From NCBI GenBank assembly GCA_016926755.1, contig JAFGNZ010000142.1, forward strand, positions 1 through 36,021: a DNA stretch of 36,021 bases, in the 5' to 3' direction. Positions 14,953 to 23,205 of the stretch are shown here, piece after piece. A program made the position numbers and the translations under genes. The notes below the pieces were generated by a model. That model did not search any database. It worked only from the letters and a program-made list of their open reading frames with translations, and was not told the DNA's origin. Source of the stretch: Myxococcaceae bacterium. Its GTDB lineage: Bacteria; Myxococcota; Myxococcia; Myxococcales; Myxococcaceae. Position 1 is the stretch's first letter; each line of letters starts with the position of its first letter.

Positions 14953-16341
14953 CTAAGAGGCCAGCAGCCACACCGCGCCAAAGCCCAGCGCGCAGGCGCC
15001 CAGGAAGAGCCCCACCGCCAGCCAGAGCCTCCGCCGCGCCGCCTCCTCGTGCTTCACGATGGGGGTGAGGTTCGGCTCCTCCTCCTCCTCGAGGGCGCGC
15101 ACGAGCGGCGGCTTGCGCGCCTCCACCATCCCCACCTCCGGCTCGTCGGTGGCCACCTCCAGGCCGAAGCTGACGCGGGCCTCGCGCGTCTCGTGGCGCT
15201 GCGGCGATACCGGCCGGGACGCGCGGGCCGCGTTCGTGGGCTCCTCCTCCGGCACGTAGTCCTCGGAGGCCTCCAGCCCGCTGTGCTCGAAGGCGAGCGC
15301 GGTGGGTGGTGCCAGCCCGGCGGGGATGGCCTGCTCCCGGAGGGTGCGCGACGGATCCTTGCCCAGCAGCTGCGCGAGCACCGCGTCCTCCGCCGCCTTC
15401 TCCCCGGCGAACACCTCGCGCATGAGGCGCGCCACGTCCGCGTCTCCCACCCCTGGCGCCACCTTCGCCTTGATCCGCGCCAGCTCCGCCCGCATCGCCG
15501 CCGCGTCCGGGAAGCGCTGCCCGGGCTCGATCTCCAGGGCCCGCATCAACAGCGCGTCCACGGCCTGCGGCAGCTCCGGGCGGACGCTGCTGGGCGGCTC
15601 CCACTTCGGGTAGGCCGCGCGGCGCCAGCGCTCCAGCGGCTCCCCCTTCTGCGGCAGCGTCTGCCAGGAGAACAGCTCCCACAGCACCACGCCCGCCGAG
15701 TACACGTCCGCGCGCCGATCCACGAACTTCTTCCGCGCCTGCTCCGGGGACATGTACGTGAGGTTGCCGATCACGACCCGCGGCGCCGTCTGCTGCTCCT
15801 TCAGCGTGGACTGCGAGGCGCCGAAGTCGATGATCTTCACCTCGCCGTCATAGGAGATGCAGACATTGGCGGGGGAGAGATCCCGGTGCACCAGGTGCAG
15901 CGGACCGCCCGCCCCGTCCTTCGCGTCGTGCGCGTAGGCCAGGCCCTCGCACAGCCGCAGGCCGATCTGGAGGACGATGCCGAGGGGCATCACCTGGCCG
16001 CGCTGGCGCAGGCGCCAGGCCAGGCGGCTCAGCGTCTTGCCCTGCACGTACTCCATGGCCAGGTAGAGCTGCCCCTCCACCTCGCCCATGGCGTAGACGC
16101 GGGCGATGTTGGCGTGCTTGAGGTGCACCACCACGCGCGCCTCATCCCGGAAGCGGCCGAGGAACTGCTTGTTCTCCATCAGCCGCGGCAGCACCTTCTT
16201 CACCACGCAGGCGCGGCGCGGAGACTCCTCGCGCGCCAGGAACACCTCTCCCATGCCGCCGGCGCCAATGCGCCGCGCCAGCGTGTAGGGGCCGAAGCGG
16301 ACGGGCCCGCGCAGGGGCTCTGGCTCTTGAGGCTTAGCCAA
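14953..16341 (-). CDS. membrane-anchored Ser/Thr protein kinase (PknB/Pkn2-like)
   Basis: A 462-residue kinase has the ATP loop GAGGMGEVFLA (residues 26-36), catalytic Lys48 in VVKK, HRDLSPAN with Asp154, DFGAS with Asp172 and the MSPEQ activation segment. Ser156 replaces the usual Lys of HRDLKPxN, which is common in myxobacterial kinases. After the kinase domain (to about residue 290) comes a 140-residue acidic, Pro/Glu-rich linker and one membrane helix at the very C-terminus (about 438-460). No extracytoplasmic sensor domain follows that helix. No ATG/GTG lies near the start: the TTG at 16341 overlaps the hemL stop (TTGGCTAA) and gives a sensible N-terminus, so translation is probably coupled to hemL. 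Confidence 0.9.
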   Translation of the reverse strand: MAKPQEPEPLRGPVRFGPYTLARRIGAGGMGEVFLAREESPRRACVVKKVLPRLMENKQFLGRFRDEARVVVHLKHANIARVYAMGEVEGQLYLAMEYVQGKTLSRLAWRLRQRGQVMPLGIVLQIGLRLCEGLAYAHDAKDGAGGPLHLVHRDLSPANVCISYDGEVKIIDFGASQSTLKEQQTAPRVVIGNLTYMSPEQARKKFVDRRADVYSAGVVLWELFSWQTLPQKGEPLERWRRAAYPKWEPPSSVRPELPQAVDALLMRALEIEPGQRFPDAAAMRAELARIKAKVAPGVGDADVARLMREVFAGEKAAEDAVLAQLLGKDPSRTLREQAIPAGLAPPTALAFEHSGLEASEDYVPEEEPTNAARASRPVSPQRHETREARVSFGLEVATDEPEVGMVEARKPPLVRALEEEEEPNLTPIVKHEEAARRRLWLAVGLFLGACALGFGAVWLLAS

Positions 16342-17620
16342 GCGCGCGGAAGGCCTTTCGGGCCGCGGCGAGGATGTGCGCCACCTCCGGCTCGCCGATG
16401 GCCAGCGAGACGAAGGCCGCCTCGAACTGGCTCGGCGGCAGGTAGACGCCCTCGTGCAGCATGGCGTGGAAGAACTTCGAGAAGCGCGCGGTGTCCGCCT
16501 TCTTCGCGCTGGCGTAGTCGTACACCGGCGTGTCGCAGAAGAAGACGGTGAGCATGCTGCCCACGCGGTTGAGCGTGATGGGCACCCCGGCCGCCTTCGC
16601 CTCGGCCACCAGCCCCTCCTCCAGCGCGCGGCTGATCTGCTCCAGCCGCGCGTAGGTGCCCGGCGCCGCCAGCGCCTTGAGGCACGCCAGGCCCGCGGCC
16701 ACCGCCACCGGGTTCCCCGACAGCGTGCCGGACTGGTACACCGGGCCCTCGGGGGCGACCTTCGCCATGATGTCGCGCCGGCCGCCATAGGCGCCCAGCG
16801 GCATGCCGCCGCCGACCACCTTGGCGAAGGTGCTCAGGTCCGGCTTCAGCCCATACAGCTCCTGCGCCCCGCCGCGCGCCAGCCGGAAGCCCGTCATCAC
16901 CTCGTCCAGCACCAGCAGCACGCCGTACCGCTGGCACAGCGCCTGGAGCTCCTGGAGGTAGTTCAGCTTGGGGATCAGCACGCCCATGTTGCCGACCACC
17001 GGCTCGATGATGGCGCAGGCGATCTCCTTGCCCTTCTCCGCGAAGATGCGCTCCACCGCGCCAATGTCATTGAAGGGCGCGGTGAGGGTGAGCTTCGCCA
17101 GCGCCGCCGGCACGCCGGGCGAGTCCGGCAGCCCGAGCGTCTCCACGCCGCTGCCCGCCTTCACCAGGAACGGATCTCCCGCGCCGTGGAAGCAGCCCTC
17201 GAACTTGAGGATGTAGTCGCGGCCGGTGAAGCCGCGCGCCACGCGGATGGCCGCCACGGTGGCCTCGGTGCCGCTGGAGACCAGGCGCACCTTCTCCACG
17301 GAGGGCACGGTGGCGCAGATGAGCTCGGCCAGCTCCACCTCGCCCGGGTGCGGGGCGCCGTAGGAGGTGCCTCGCCGGGCCGCGTCAATGATGGCCTCGA
17401 CGATGGGAGGATAGGCGTGGCCGAGGATGAGCGGACCCCAGCTCCCCACGAGATCCACGTAGCGGTTGCCGTCCACGTCCGTCATCCACGCGCCCGCCGC
17501 CTCACGGAAGAAGACGGGATCGCCGCCCACGCCTCGGAAGGCGCGCACCGGCGAGTTCACCCCGCCCGGGATGCGCTCCTGAGCGCGGGTGAAGAGGGCC
17601 TTGCTCTGGGTGTGGTTCAT
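16334..17620 (-). CDS. hemL: glutamate-1-semialdehyde 2,1-aminomutase
   Basis: The 428-residue product has the full GSA aminomutase pattern: RAQERIPGGVNSPVRAF at the N-terminus, HPGEVELAE, SSGTEATVAAIRVAR, LDEVMTGFR and the PLP-binding Lys267 in STFAKVVGGGMPLG. Length is close to that of other HemL proteins. The enzyme converts glutamate-1-semialdehyde to 5-aminolevulinate, the second step of the C5 tetrapyrrole route, in the cytoplasm. ATG 17620 is chosen because GGAG lies 7 nt upstream; the ATG at 17632 has no ribosome site. The gene overlaps the start of the downstream kinase gene. A divergent gene begins 131 nt away, so the promoter lies in 17621-17751. Confidence 0.97.
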   Translation of the reverse strand: MNHTQSKALFTRAQERIPGGVNSPVRAFRGVGGDPVFFREAAGAWMTDVDGNRYVDLVGSWGPLILGHAYPPIVEAIIDAARRGTSYGAPHPGEVELAELICATVPSVEKVRLVSSGTEATVAAIRVARGFTGRDYILKFEGCFHGAGDPFLVKAGSGVETLGLPDSPGVPAALAKLTLTAPFNDIGAVERIFAEKGKEIACAIIEPVVGNMGVLIPKLNYLQELQALCQRYGVLLVLDEVMTGFRLARGGAQELYGLKPDLSTFAKVVGGGMPLGAYGGRRDIMAKVAPEGPVYQSGTLSGNPVAVAAGLACLKALAAPGTYARLEQISRALEEGLVAEAKAAGVPITLNRVGSMLTVFFCDTPVYDYASAKKADTARFSKFFHAMLHEGVYLPPSQFEAAFVSLAIGEPEVAHILAAARKAFRALG

Positions 17621-17751
17621 GTCGCGCTCCATACCACGTAGGCGCGGGAAGGTCCGAGAATGCGGGTTGACGAATGAGGCACCCCTCTGTGGTAGCCTGG
17701 GCGCCCGAACCAGACACGAGCGCTCGCTCCCCCCTACGTAGAGGATGATCC

Positions 17752-18315
17752 ATGGCGAACCCGAAGAACGCGAGTACTGGCCTCAATCCAGAGCCGCCCG
17801 AGCTGGGGGCGGAGCGTGAGCGGCTGCTGGCCGAGCTGGAGAAGGGCGCGAAGACGTACACGGGGACCACACAGGCGGTGCTGCGCAAGCTGCACGAGGT
17901 GGTGACGCAGACCCGGCCCGAGGTCCCCACGAACTTCCAGCTCTACGTGGACGCCCGGCTGGCCATCGAGCGGTTCGCCAAGGACCCCGTCCTGCCGCCG
18001 CCCCCCGTCATCATGCAGACCGTCGAGTTCATGCAGAAGCGCGCGGTGATGATGGGGTGGACCGGGAAGATGAATCTCCCCAAGGGCGCGCCGCCGCCGC
18101 CGCCGGGCCTGGTGGGCTCCGCTGGCCCCACGCCGGCCGTGGCCGCGCCCGCCAACGCGGCCCCTCGCGCGGCGGCCCAGGCTCCCAAGGATGGCTTCGA
18201 GGGAGCGGCCAGGCCCCAGGTGGCCCTCAACCCCGCCGGCGGAGCGCCCGTGGCCGCGAAGCCGGATCAGCCCGAGCGGATCATGAACCCCGGCGCTGGC
18301 AACCTGAAGGGCTAG
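17752..18315 (+). CDS. hypothetical protein with Pro/Ala-rich tail
   Basis: A 187-residue soluble protein I do not recognise. The N-terminal half (residues 15-105) is predicted mostly helical and charged, with segments RERLLAELEKGAKTY, LYVDARLAIERFAK and TVEFMQKRAVMMGW. The second half is low-complexity, with PPPPPG near residue 117, Ala/Pro runs, and a Gly/Lys end. There is no signal peptide or membrane helix. ATG 17752 has GAGGA 8 nt upstream. It is divergent from hemL and lies 73 nt before the AAA+ gene on the same strand, so it may belong to that unit. I think of it as a myxobacterial conserved hypothetical, but cannot confirm this. Confidence 0.8.
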   Translation: MANPKNASTGLNPEPPELGAERERLLAELEKGAKTYTGTTQAVLRKLHEVVTQTRPEVPTNFQLYVDARLAIERFAKDPVLPPPPVIMQTVEFMQKRAVMMGWTGKMNLPKGAPPPPPGLVGSAGPTPAVAAPANAAPRAAAQAPKDGFEGAARPQVALNPAGGAPVAAKPDQPERIMNPGAGNLKG

Positions 18316-18388
18316 TCCGGTCCTTGGAGCTCGCCCTGCCCCGCGGCCAACCCGGACGGTTGCCTGCGCTCCGGGGGAGTGGGAAGGT

Positions 18389-19741
18389 GTGCCCCTCCTC
18401 ATGGATGACGCCACGCTTGCCTCGCTCCAGGCCGCGCTCGCCGCGAGCCCCGACAACGGGCCCCTGCGCGCGCTCGTGCTCAAGGCCCTCCTCGAACGCA
18501 ATGAGCTGACGCAGGCCCGCGCCGTGCTCGGCGACCGGGCCCCGGACGCCTTCCCGGAGCCGGATCGCCTCACCGGCGCCCGCGTCCTGCTCCAGTCGGG
18601 CGAGCCCGAGCGCGCGCTGCTCTTCTGCGCCGCCCCGGCCGCCGAGGCCTCCCTGCTGTCGGCCCGCGCCCTGTCGGCCCTGGGGCGCAAGGACGAGGCC
18701 CGCGCCGCCTACCAGCGCGCCGTGAGCGCCAACCCCACGCTCGAGGACGCGGAGCTGCTCGCCCAGCTCACCGCCACCGTGCGCGAGGTGGTGCCCGAGC
18801 GCGGCCCGCGCCTGCGCGTCATCGCCAACGACGACACCGCCGACGACGAGGTGGAGCGCGTGCTGGCCCCGCCCCAGCCGCCCCTCACCTTCGCGGACGT
18901 GGGCGGCCTGGAGGAGATCCAGCAGCAGATCCGCAAGCGCATCATCCTGCCCTTCCAGAAGCCCAGCCTCTTCGAGCGCTTCCGGAAGAAGGCCGGCGGC
19001 GGCATCCTGCTGTACGGCCCGCCCGGCTGCGGCAAGACGCTGCTGGCGCGCGCCACCGCCGGTGAGTGCGGCGCCGCCTTCTACAACGTGGCCATCTCCG
19101 ACATCCTCGACATGTACATCGGCGAGTCGGAGCGAAAGCTGCACGCGCTCTTCGAGAAGGCCCGGCAGAAGACGCCCGCGGTGCTCTTCTTCGACGAGCT
19201 GGAGGCGCTGGCCTCCAAGCGCCAGTACTCGCGCGAGGGCACCAGCGCCAAGCTCGTCAGCCAGTTCCTCACGGAGATGGATGGCTTCGCGCAGGCCAAC
19301 TCCGGGGTGCTCATCCTGGGCGCCACCAACGTGCCCTGGGCGATCGATCCCGCCTTCCGGCGGCCGGGCCGGTTCGACCGGGTGCTCTTCGTCCCGCCGC
19401 CGGACGCGCCGGCGCGAGAGGAGATCCTCGGGCTGCTGCTCAAGGATCGGCCTCGGGAGCAGGAGATGGACCTGGGCTTCCTCGTCAAGCACACGCAGGG
19501 CTTCTCTGGCGCGGACCTGGGCAACGTGGTGGACACCGCCAGCGACGCCGCCATCGAGCGCTCGCTGGCCCAGGGGGCAGAGTCCCCCATCACCGCCGCG
19601 GACCTGAAGCAGGCGCTGCAGGAGGTGAAGCCCACGGCGCTGGAGTGGCTCACCACCGCGCGCAACTACGCGCGCTATGCCAACGAGGCCGGGCAATACG
19701 ACGAGGTGCTCGAGTTCCTCCAGAAGCACGGAAAGGCCTGA
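18389..19741 (+). CDS. AAA+ ATPase (CDC48/FtsH-class module) with N-terminal TPR-like region
   Basis: The 450-residue protein has a helical, TPR-like N-terminal region (about 1-130, e.g. LSALGRKDEARAAYQRAV) and one classical AAA module. Motifs are Walker A GPPGCGKT with Lys216, Walker B VLFFDELEAL with Asp269/Glu270, sensor-1 region LGATNVPWAID, and arginine-finger segment FRRPGRFDR (Arg324/325/328). A short tail of about 60 residues follows the lid. There is no protease domain (unlike FtsH) and no second ring (unlike Cdc48). Such ATPases pull on or remodel protein clients. Genes for a membrane protein and a TPR membrane protein follow at 3 and 2 nt spacing, which suggests one complex at the inner membrane. 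GTG 18389 is preferred (GGAG 9 nt upstream); ATG 18401 is possible. Confidence 0.9.
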   Translation: MPLLMDDATLASLQAALAASPDNGPLRALVLKALLERNELTQARAVLGDRAPDAFPEPDRLTGARVLLQSGEPERALLFCAAPAAEASLLSARALSALGRKDEARAAYQRAVSANPTLEDAELLAQLTATVREVVPERGPRLRVIANDDTADDEVERVLAPPQPPLTFADVGGLEEIQQQIRKRIILPFQKPSLFERFRKKAGGGILLYGPPGCGKTLLARATAGECGAAFYNVAISDILDMYIGESERKLHALFEKARQKTPAVLFFDELEALASKRQYSREGTSAKLVSQFLTEMDGFAQANSGVLILGATNVPWAIDPAFRRPGRFDRVLFVPPPDAPAREEILGLLLKDRPREQEMDLGFLVKHTQGFSGADLGNVVDTASDAAIERSLAQGAESPITAADLKQALQEVKPTALEWLTTARNYARYANEAGQYDEVLEFLQKHGKA

Positions 19742-19744
19742 GCC

Positions 19745-20227
19745 ATGGCGCGTGAGGCCTCCTACCGCATCCTGGACGAGCCGGGGCCCTCGGCGCTGGC
19801 GCACCTGATCGTCCACCCCATGTGGCCATTGCTGTCCATCATGTTCGCGGGGGCCTGGCTGGCGGTGCCCTGGTTCGTCCTCAACAGCTTCGCCCTGGGC
19901 AGCCACACCCGGTTCAAGGAGCTGGGGGTGGCGGCGGGGGGCGTGCTGGGGGTGCTGGCCCTGGCGTTCGGGCTGGGGCTGATCCACACGCTGCTGAAGC
20001 TGCCGGAGGGGGCGATCCCCTACCTGCGCGTGCTCGTCATCCTCTGGAAGCTGTCGGTGGCCTACTGGCTGTTCGATCTGCAGAAGCACACCTTCTCGCT
20101 CCACGAGTACTTCGGCGGCGCGGTGCGCAACGGCATGCTGGTGGTGGGGGTGGGCTACCTGCTGCGGGGCTCGGTCCTGAAGGTGCCGTTCGGTGGCGCG
20201 GGGCTGTGGCAGCTGGTGGTGGGCTGA
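19745..20227 (+). CDS. four-helix membrane protein of the AAA+/TPR unit, unknown function
   Basis: The 160-residue protein has about four membrane helices (residues 20-50, 60-86, 92-113 and 128-147) and short loops. It has no signal peptide and no motif I recognise. The phrase WLFDLQKHTFSLHEYFGG between helices 3 and 4 is the most distinctive polar part. It begins 3 nt after the AAA+ stop (TGAGCCATG) and ends 2 nt before the TPR gene, so it is almost certainly translated from the same message. A role as membrane partner of the ATPase is an inference from position. Confidence 0.85.
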   Translation: MAREASYRILDEPGPSALAHLIVHPMWPLLSIMFAGAWLAVPWFVLNSFALGSHTRFKELGVAAGGVLGVLALAFGLGLIHTLLKLPEGAIPYLRVLVILWKLSVAYWLFDLQKHTFSLHEYFGGAVRNGMLVVGVGYLLRGSVLKVPFGGAGLWQLVVG

Positions 20228-20229
20228 GG

Positions 20230-21171
20230 ATGAACCTGGAAGGCAACCTCTCCAGCTCCGCGTGGATGCACATGGCTCAGCTCCAGCTCGCCCATGGGGA
20301 CCTCCATGGCGCGATGGACATGCTGCGGCGCGCGCTGACCGAGGATCCGGACCTCGCGGAGGCCCACGCCCTGCTGGCGCTGGTGCTGCTGCGGCAGAAG
20401 CGGCTCCACGCCGCCGATCACGAGACCCGGCTCGCGCTCACCCTGGAGGCGGAGCTGCCGCTGGCCCACGCCGCCGCCGCGTCGGTGGCCCTGGCGCGCC
20501 GCCAGTTCCCCCGCGCCGAGCAGCACATCACCCGCCTGCTGGAGCTGGAGCCCGATGACGCGACCAACCTCCGCCTCCAGGCGCGCTTCTTCGACCTGAC
20601 CGGCAAACAGGAGCAGCGGCGTGAGTCGCTGCGGCGGGCGCTGGCGCTGGCGCCGGATGATCCCAATACGCTGGCGGCGCTGGGCGCGGAGGCGCTCGAG
20701 CGGGGAGACCTTCCGGAGGCGGAGCGGCGCGCGCGGGAGACGCTCGCCGCAGACGCGCAGTTCCTCGACGGGCTGGTGCTGATGGGCCAGGTGCACCTGC
20801 GGCGCGGCCAGCTGGAGGAGGCGAGAGATCACGCCCTCTGGGCGCTGCGCCAGAACGCGACGGACGAGGGCGCGCTGCGGCTGCTGGTGGACCTCCAGGC
20901 GCGGCGCAGCTGGGTGCTGGGCCTGTGGTGGCGCTGGAGCACGTGGATGGGCACCCTGAGCGACGCGCGGGGCATGCTGGTGCTGCTGGGGGCCTTCGCG
21001 GCTCAGCGCGTGGCCATGCTGGCCGCCGCTGACCTGGAGCTACCCACGGTGGCGACCCTGATCAGCATCGTGTGGCTGGGGCTCGTCGCGTACTCGTGGG
21101 TGGCCCCATCCTTCTTCCAGCGCATGCTGCGCCGCGAGCTGGAGGGCGTGAAGCTCAACGCACACTTCTGA
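20230..21171 (+). CDS. TPR-repeat protein with C-terminal membrane anchor
   Basis: The 313-residue protein opens with at least five TPR-like helical pairs (about residues 10-215), for example LQLAHGDLHGAMDMLRRAL, ALLALVLLRQKRLHAAD and MGQVHLRRGQLEEARDHAL. It then has two hydrophobic segments (about 238-262 and 268-290) and ends in a basic tail. With no signal peptide, the TPRs should be cytoplasmic. TPR arrays usually bind partner proteins, so this could present substrates to the AAA+ ATPase encoded two genes upstream. ATG 20230 follows the previous stop (TGAGGATG), where GAGG of the stop region may also help ribosome binding. Confidence 0.88.
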   Translation: MNLEGNLSSSAWMHMAQLQLAHGDLHGAMDMLRRALTEDPDLAEAHALLALVLLRQKRLHAADHETRLALTLEAELPLAHAAAASVALARRQFPRAEQHITRLLELEPDDATNLRLQARFFDLTGKQEQRRESLRRALALAPDDPNTLAALGAEALERGDLPEAERRARETLAADAQFLDGLVLMGQVHLRRGQLEEARDHALWALRQNATDEGALRLLVDLQARRSWVLGLWWRWSTWMGTLSDARGMLVLLGAFAAQRVAMLAAADLELPTVATLISIVWLGLVAYSWVAPSFFQRMLRRELEGVKLNAHF

Positions 21172-21573
21172 TCTTTCTGGCGCGCCACATGAGCGGTTGT
21201 AGAACCTGAGCATGGCGCTGCACGAGGGCCGCCACGCTGCCGCCGAGCGCAGGCGCCTGCTGGAGGGCTACTTCACCCTCTCAAGCGGGAAACCACGGTG
21301 GAGCGGCTGAACCTGCCAACCGTGCTCGGGCCAGCACCTCAGACTCCCAGCGGGCAGCGGCCGACCGTAGCCTGCCGGAACCCACCAGCGGACCGCTACG
21401 GGCGGTTCCTCATCGAGACCGTCAAGCCCTGGGCGGCTCGGGTGCACCTCCCCCTGCGCTACCTCTTCGCCTGCCAGACCTCCTCGTGCGCTCAGCCACC
21501 TCCAGATCTCCGAGAAGGGCGCTGACGGCGCGGCATAGGATGAAGCCTCTGCTGCTTCATGCGTGGGAACAGG
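21172..21573. other. 402-nt gap with no intact gene
   Basis: This stretch has only short interrupted frames. The one recognisable piece is a short esterase-like fragment at 21388-21429, listed separately. A 32-codon frame beginning with the ATG at 21212 stops early. I saw no terminator or promoter of any strength. Confidence 0.5.
21388..21429 (+). pseudogene. possible remnant of an esterase/alpha-beta hydrolase gene
   Basis: One frame reads ADRYGRFLIETVKP, which closely resembles the segment that precedes the nucleophile elbow in the bacterial esterase (EstD/Fes-like) family (ADRYxRFLVEELKP). No GxSxG follows and the frames before and after are interrupted. A decayed gene copy is the simplest reading, but the match is short. 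Confidence 0.3.
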
Positions 21574-22224
21574 ATGAGCGCGACGAAGAAGGCTGCGACG
21601 AAGAAGATGAAGGCGGGGGCGCCTCGGAAGACGGCGCCCAGGAAGGCTCCCACGGAGGAGCCGCCGATCCTCTCCTTCGCGCAGCCGCGGGCCTGGGCCA
21701 ACTGGCTCGCCTCCCACCACCCCTCGTCACGCGGCGTGTGGCTGAAGTTCGCCAAGAAAGGCTCGGGGATCGCGTCGATCAGCTACCCGGAGGCGCTCGA
21801 GCAGGCGCTCGCGTGGGGATGGATCGACGGCCAGAAGAAGAGCCTCGATGACACATCCTGGCTCCAGAAGTTCACGCCCCGGGGCCCCCGGAGCATCTGG
21901 TCCTGGATCAATCGCGAGAAGGCGCTGGCGCTCATCGCCGCGGGCAAGATGAAGCCCGCGGGGCTCGCGGAGGTCGAGCGCGCGAAGCAGGATGGGCGCT
22001 GGGAGGTCGCCTACGCGCCACAGAGCCGCGCGGCCGTGCCCGACGATCTGTCCGCCGCGCTCGCCGCGAACGCCCGCGCCGCCGGGTTCTTCGCGACGCT
22101 CGACTCGAAGAACCGCTACGCCGTGCTGTTCCGGATCCACCAGGCGAAGAAGGCCGAGACCCGCGCCAGGAGGATCGCCCAGTTCGTCGAGATGCTCGCC
22201 CGGAACGAAAAGCTGTACCCCTGA
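21574..22224 (+). CDS. YdeI/OmpD-associated family protein
   Basis: The 216-residue protein has a basic, Lys/Ala/Pro-rich N-terminal tail of about 30 residues, reminiscent of histone-H1-like tails, followed by the YdeI family core. Core features are WLASHHPSSRGVWLKFAKK, the SYPEALEQALAWGWIDGQ segment, FTPRGPRSIWSWIN, and a C-terminal helical part ending RRIAQFVEMLARNEKLYP. Family function is uncertain; some members are linked to peptide-antibiotic resistance or a bacteriocin-protection role. ATG 21574 is used; another ATG at 21559 would add MRGNR, and neither has a good ribosome site. It is followed after 36 nt by the next plus-strand gene. Confidence 0.88.
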   Translation: MSATKKAATKKMKAGAPRKTAPRKAPTEEPPILSFAQPRAWANWLASHHPSSRGVWLKFAKKGSGIASISYPEALEQALAWGWIDGQKKSLDDTSWLQKFTPRGPRSIWSWINREKALALIAAGKMKPAGLAEVERAKQDGRWEVAYAPQSRAAVPDDLSAALAANARAAGFFATLDSKNRYAVLFRIHQAKKAETRARRIAQFVEMLARNEKLYP

Positions 22225-22260
22225 TGACCGTGCCCCCAGGGCAGCCGAGGATCCGCCCCC

Positions 22261-23190
22261 ATGATTCGCACCACTCAGCGCCGGACGCTCACCCTCGAAG
22301 CCCCAGAGGCCCCCGGGCGCCCTGCCCACGTCTCCGCGGCGAGCGGGCTCGTGGCCGTGGGCTCCTGGCTCTACATCGTCGCGGACGACACGCTCCACCT
22401 CGCCATCTTCCCTCGCGAGGGGAGCGCCCCCGGGCGGCTGGTGCGCCTCTTCCCGGGCGAGCTGCCCCTGGAGCCCCACGCGCGCAAGGCGGCCAAGCCG
22501 GACCTGGAGGCGCTCTGCCTGCTGGAGCCCTTCGCGGGCTGTGCTCACGGCGCGTTGCTGGCGGTGCCCTCGGGCTCCACCGCGGCGCGGCAGCGGGGAG
22601 CGGTGTGGCCGCTGGCCGCGGACGGCTCGCTCTCGGGTGAGGCGCGCGCGGTGGACTTCACCGAGCTGTATGCCCAGCTCACGCGCGAGCTGGGCCCGCT
22701 CAACGTGGAGGGCGCGGCGGTGGCGGGCGGGCGGCTGCGGCTGCTCCAGCGCGGCAATGGCGACGACGGCACGGACGCGCTGGTGGACCTGGACCGAGAG
22801 CGCGTCCTCCGCGCGCTCGAAGCAGGCCGAGGCCTGGGCCCCGAGGTGGTGCGGACGGTGCGGCGCTGGGAGCTGGGCCGCGCGGGAGGCGTGCGCCTGT
22901 CCTTCACGGATGCCTCGCCCCTGCCGGACGGGCGCATCATCTTCACCGCGGCCGCCGAGGACACGCGGGACGCCTACGCGGACGGCCCCGTGGCGGGCTC
23001 GGCGGTGGGCGTGCTGGCACCGGACGGCTCGCCGCTGTTCCTGGACGGAATCGACGCCAAGGTGAAGCTGGAGGGGGTGAGCGCGCGAGCCGAGGGCGGG
23101 CGCGTGCACCTGCTCCTGGTGGCGGACGCGGATGATCCGGCCGTGCCCGCCCCGCTGCTGGAGGCCGTGCTGGAGGGAGTGCCGGGCTGA
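22261..23190 (+). CDS. DUF6929-like protein, probably beta-propeller
   Basis: The 309-residue protein has no signal peptide. It shows repeated beta-strand patterns with short loops, for example GLVAVGSWLYIVADD, ALLAVPSGST, AAVAGGRLRLLQRGNG, LPDGRIIFTAAAED and VHLLLVADADD, that suggest a propeller fold. The pattern PDLEALCLLEP together with GPLNVEGAAVAGG matches my recollection of DUF6929 proteins, whose function is not known. ATG 22261 has GAGG about 10 nt upstream. It ends 15 nt from a convergent gene. Function is not assigned. Confidence 0.75.
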   Translation: MIRTTQRRTLTLEAPEAPGRPAHVSAASGLVAVGSWLYIVADDTLHLAIFPREGSAPGRLVRLFPGELPLEPHARKAAKPDLEALCLLEPFAGCAHGALLAVPSGSTAARQRGAVWPLAADGSLSGEARAVDFTELYAQLTRELGPLNVEGAAVAGGRLRLLQRGNGDDGTDALVDLDRERVLRALEAGRGLGPEVVRTVRRWELGRAGGVRLSFTDASPLPDGRIIFTAAAEDTRDAYADGPVAGSAVGVLAPDGSPLFLDGIDAKVKLEGVSARAEGGRVHLLLVADADDPAVPAPLLEAVLEGVPG

Positions 23191-23205
23191 GCGGGAGGAG
23201 CCCCG

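Noticed and set aside
16342-16788. Extension of the Ser/Thr kinase frame upstream into hemL
   Set aside because: The extension is an Arg/Ser/Trp-rich shadow of hemL and carries no kinase features.
17667-17695. Promoter for the hypothetical gene at 17752 (TTGACG, 17-nt spacer, TGGTAG)
   Set aside because: The -35 is good but the -10 matches at only two positions; not strong enough to list as a feature.
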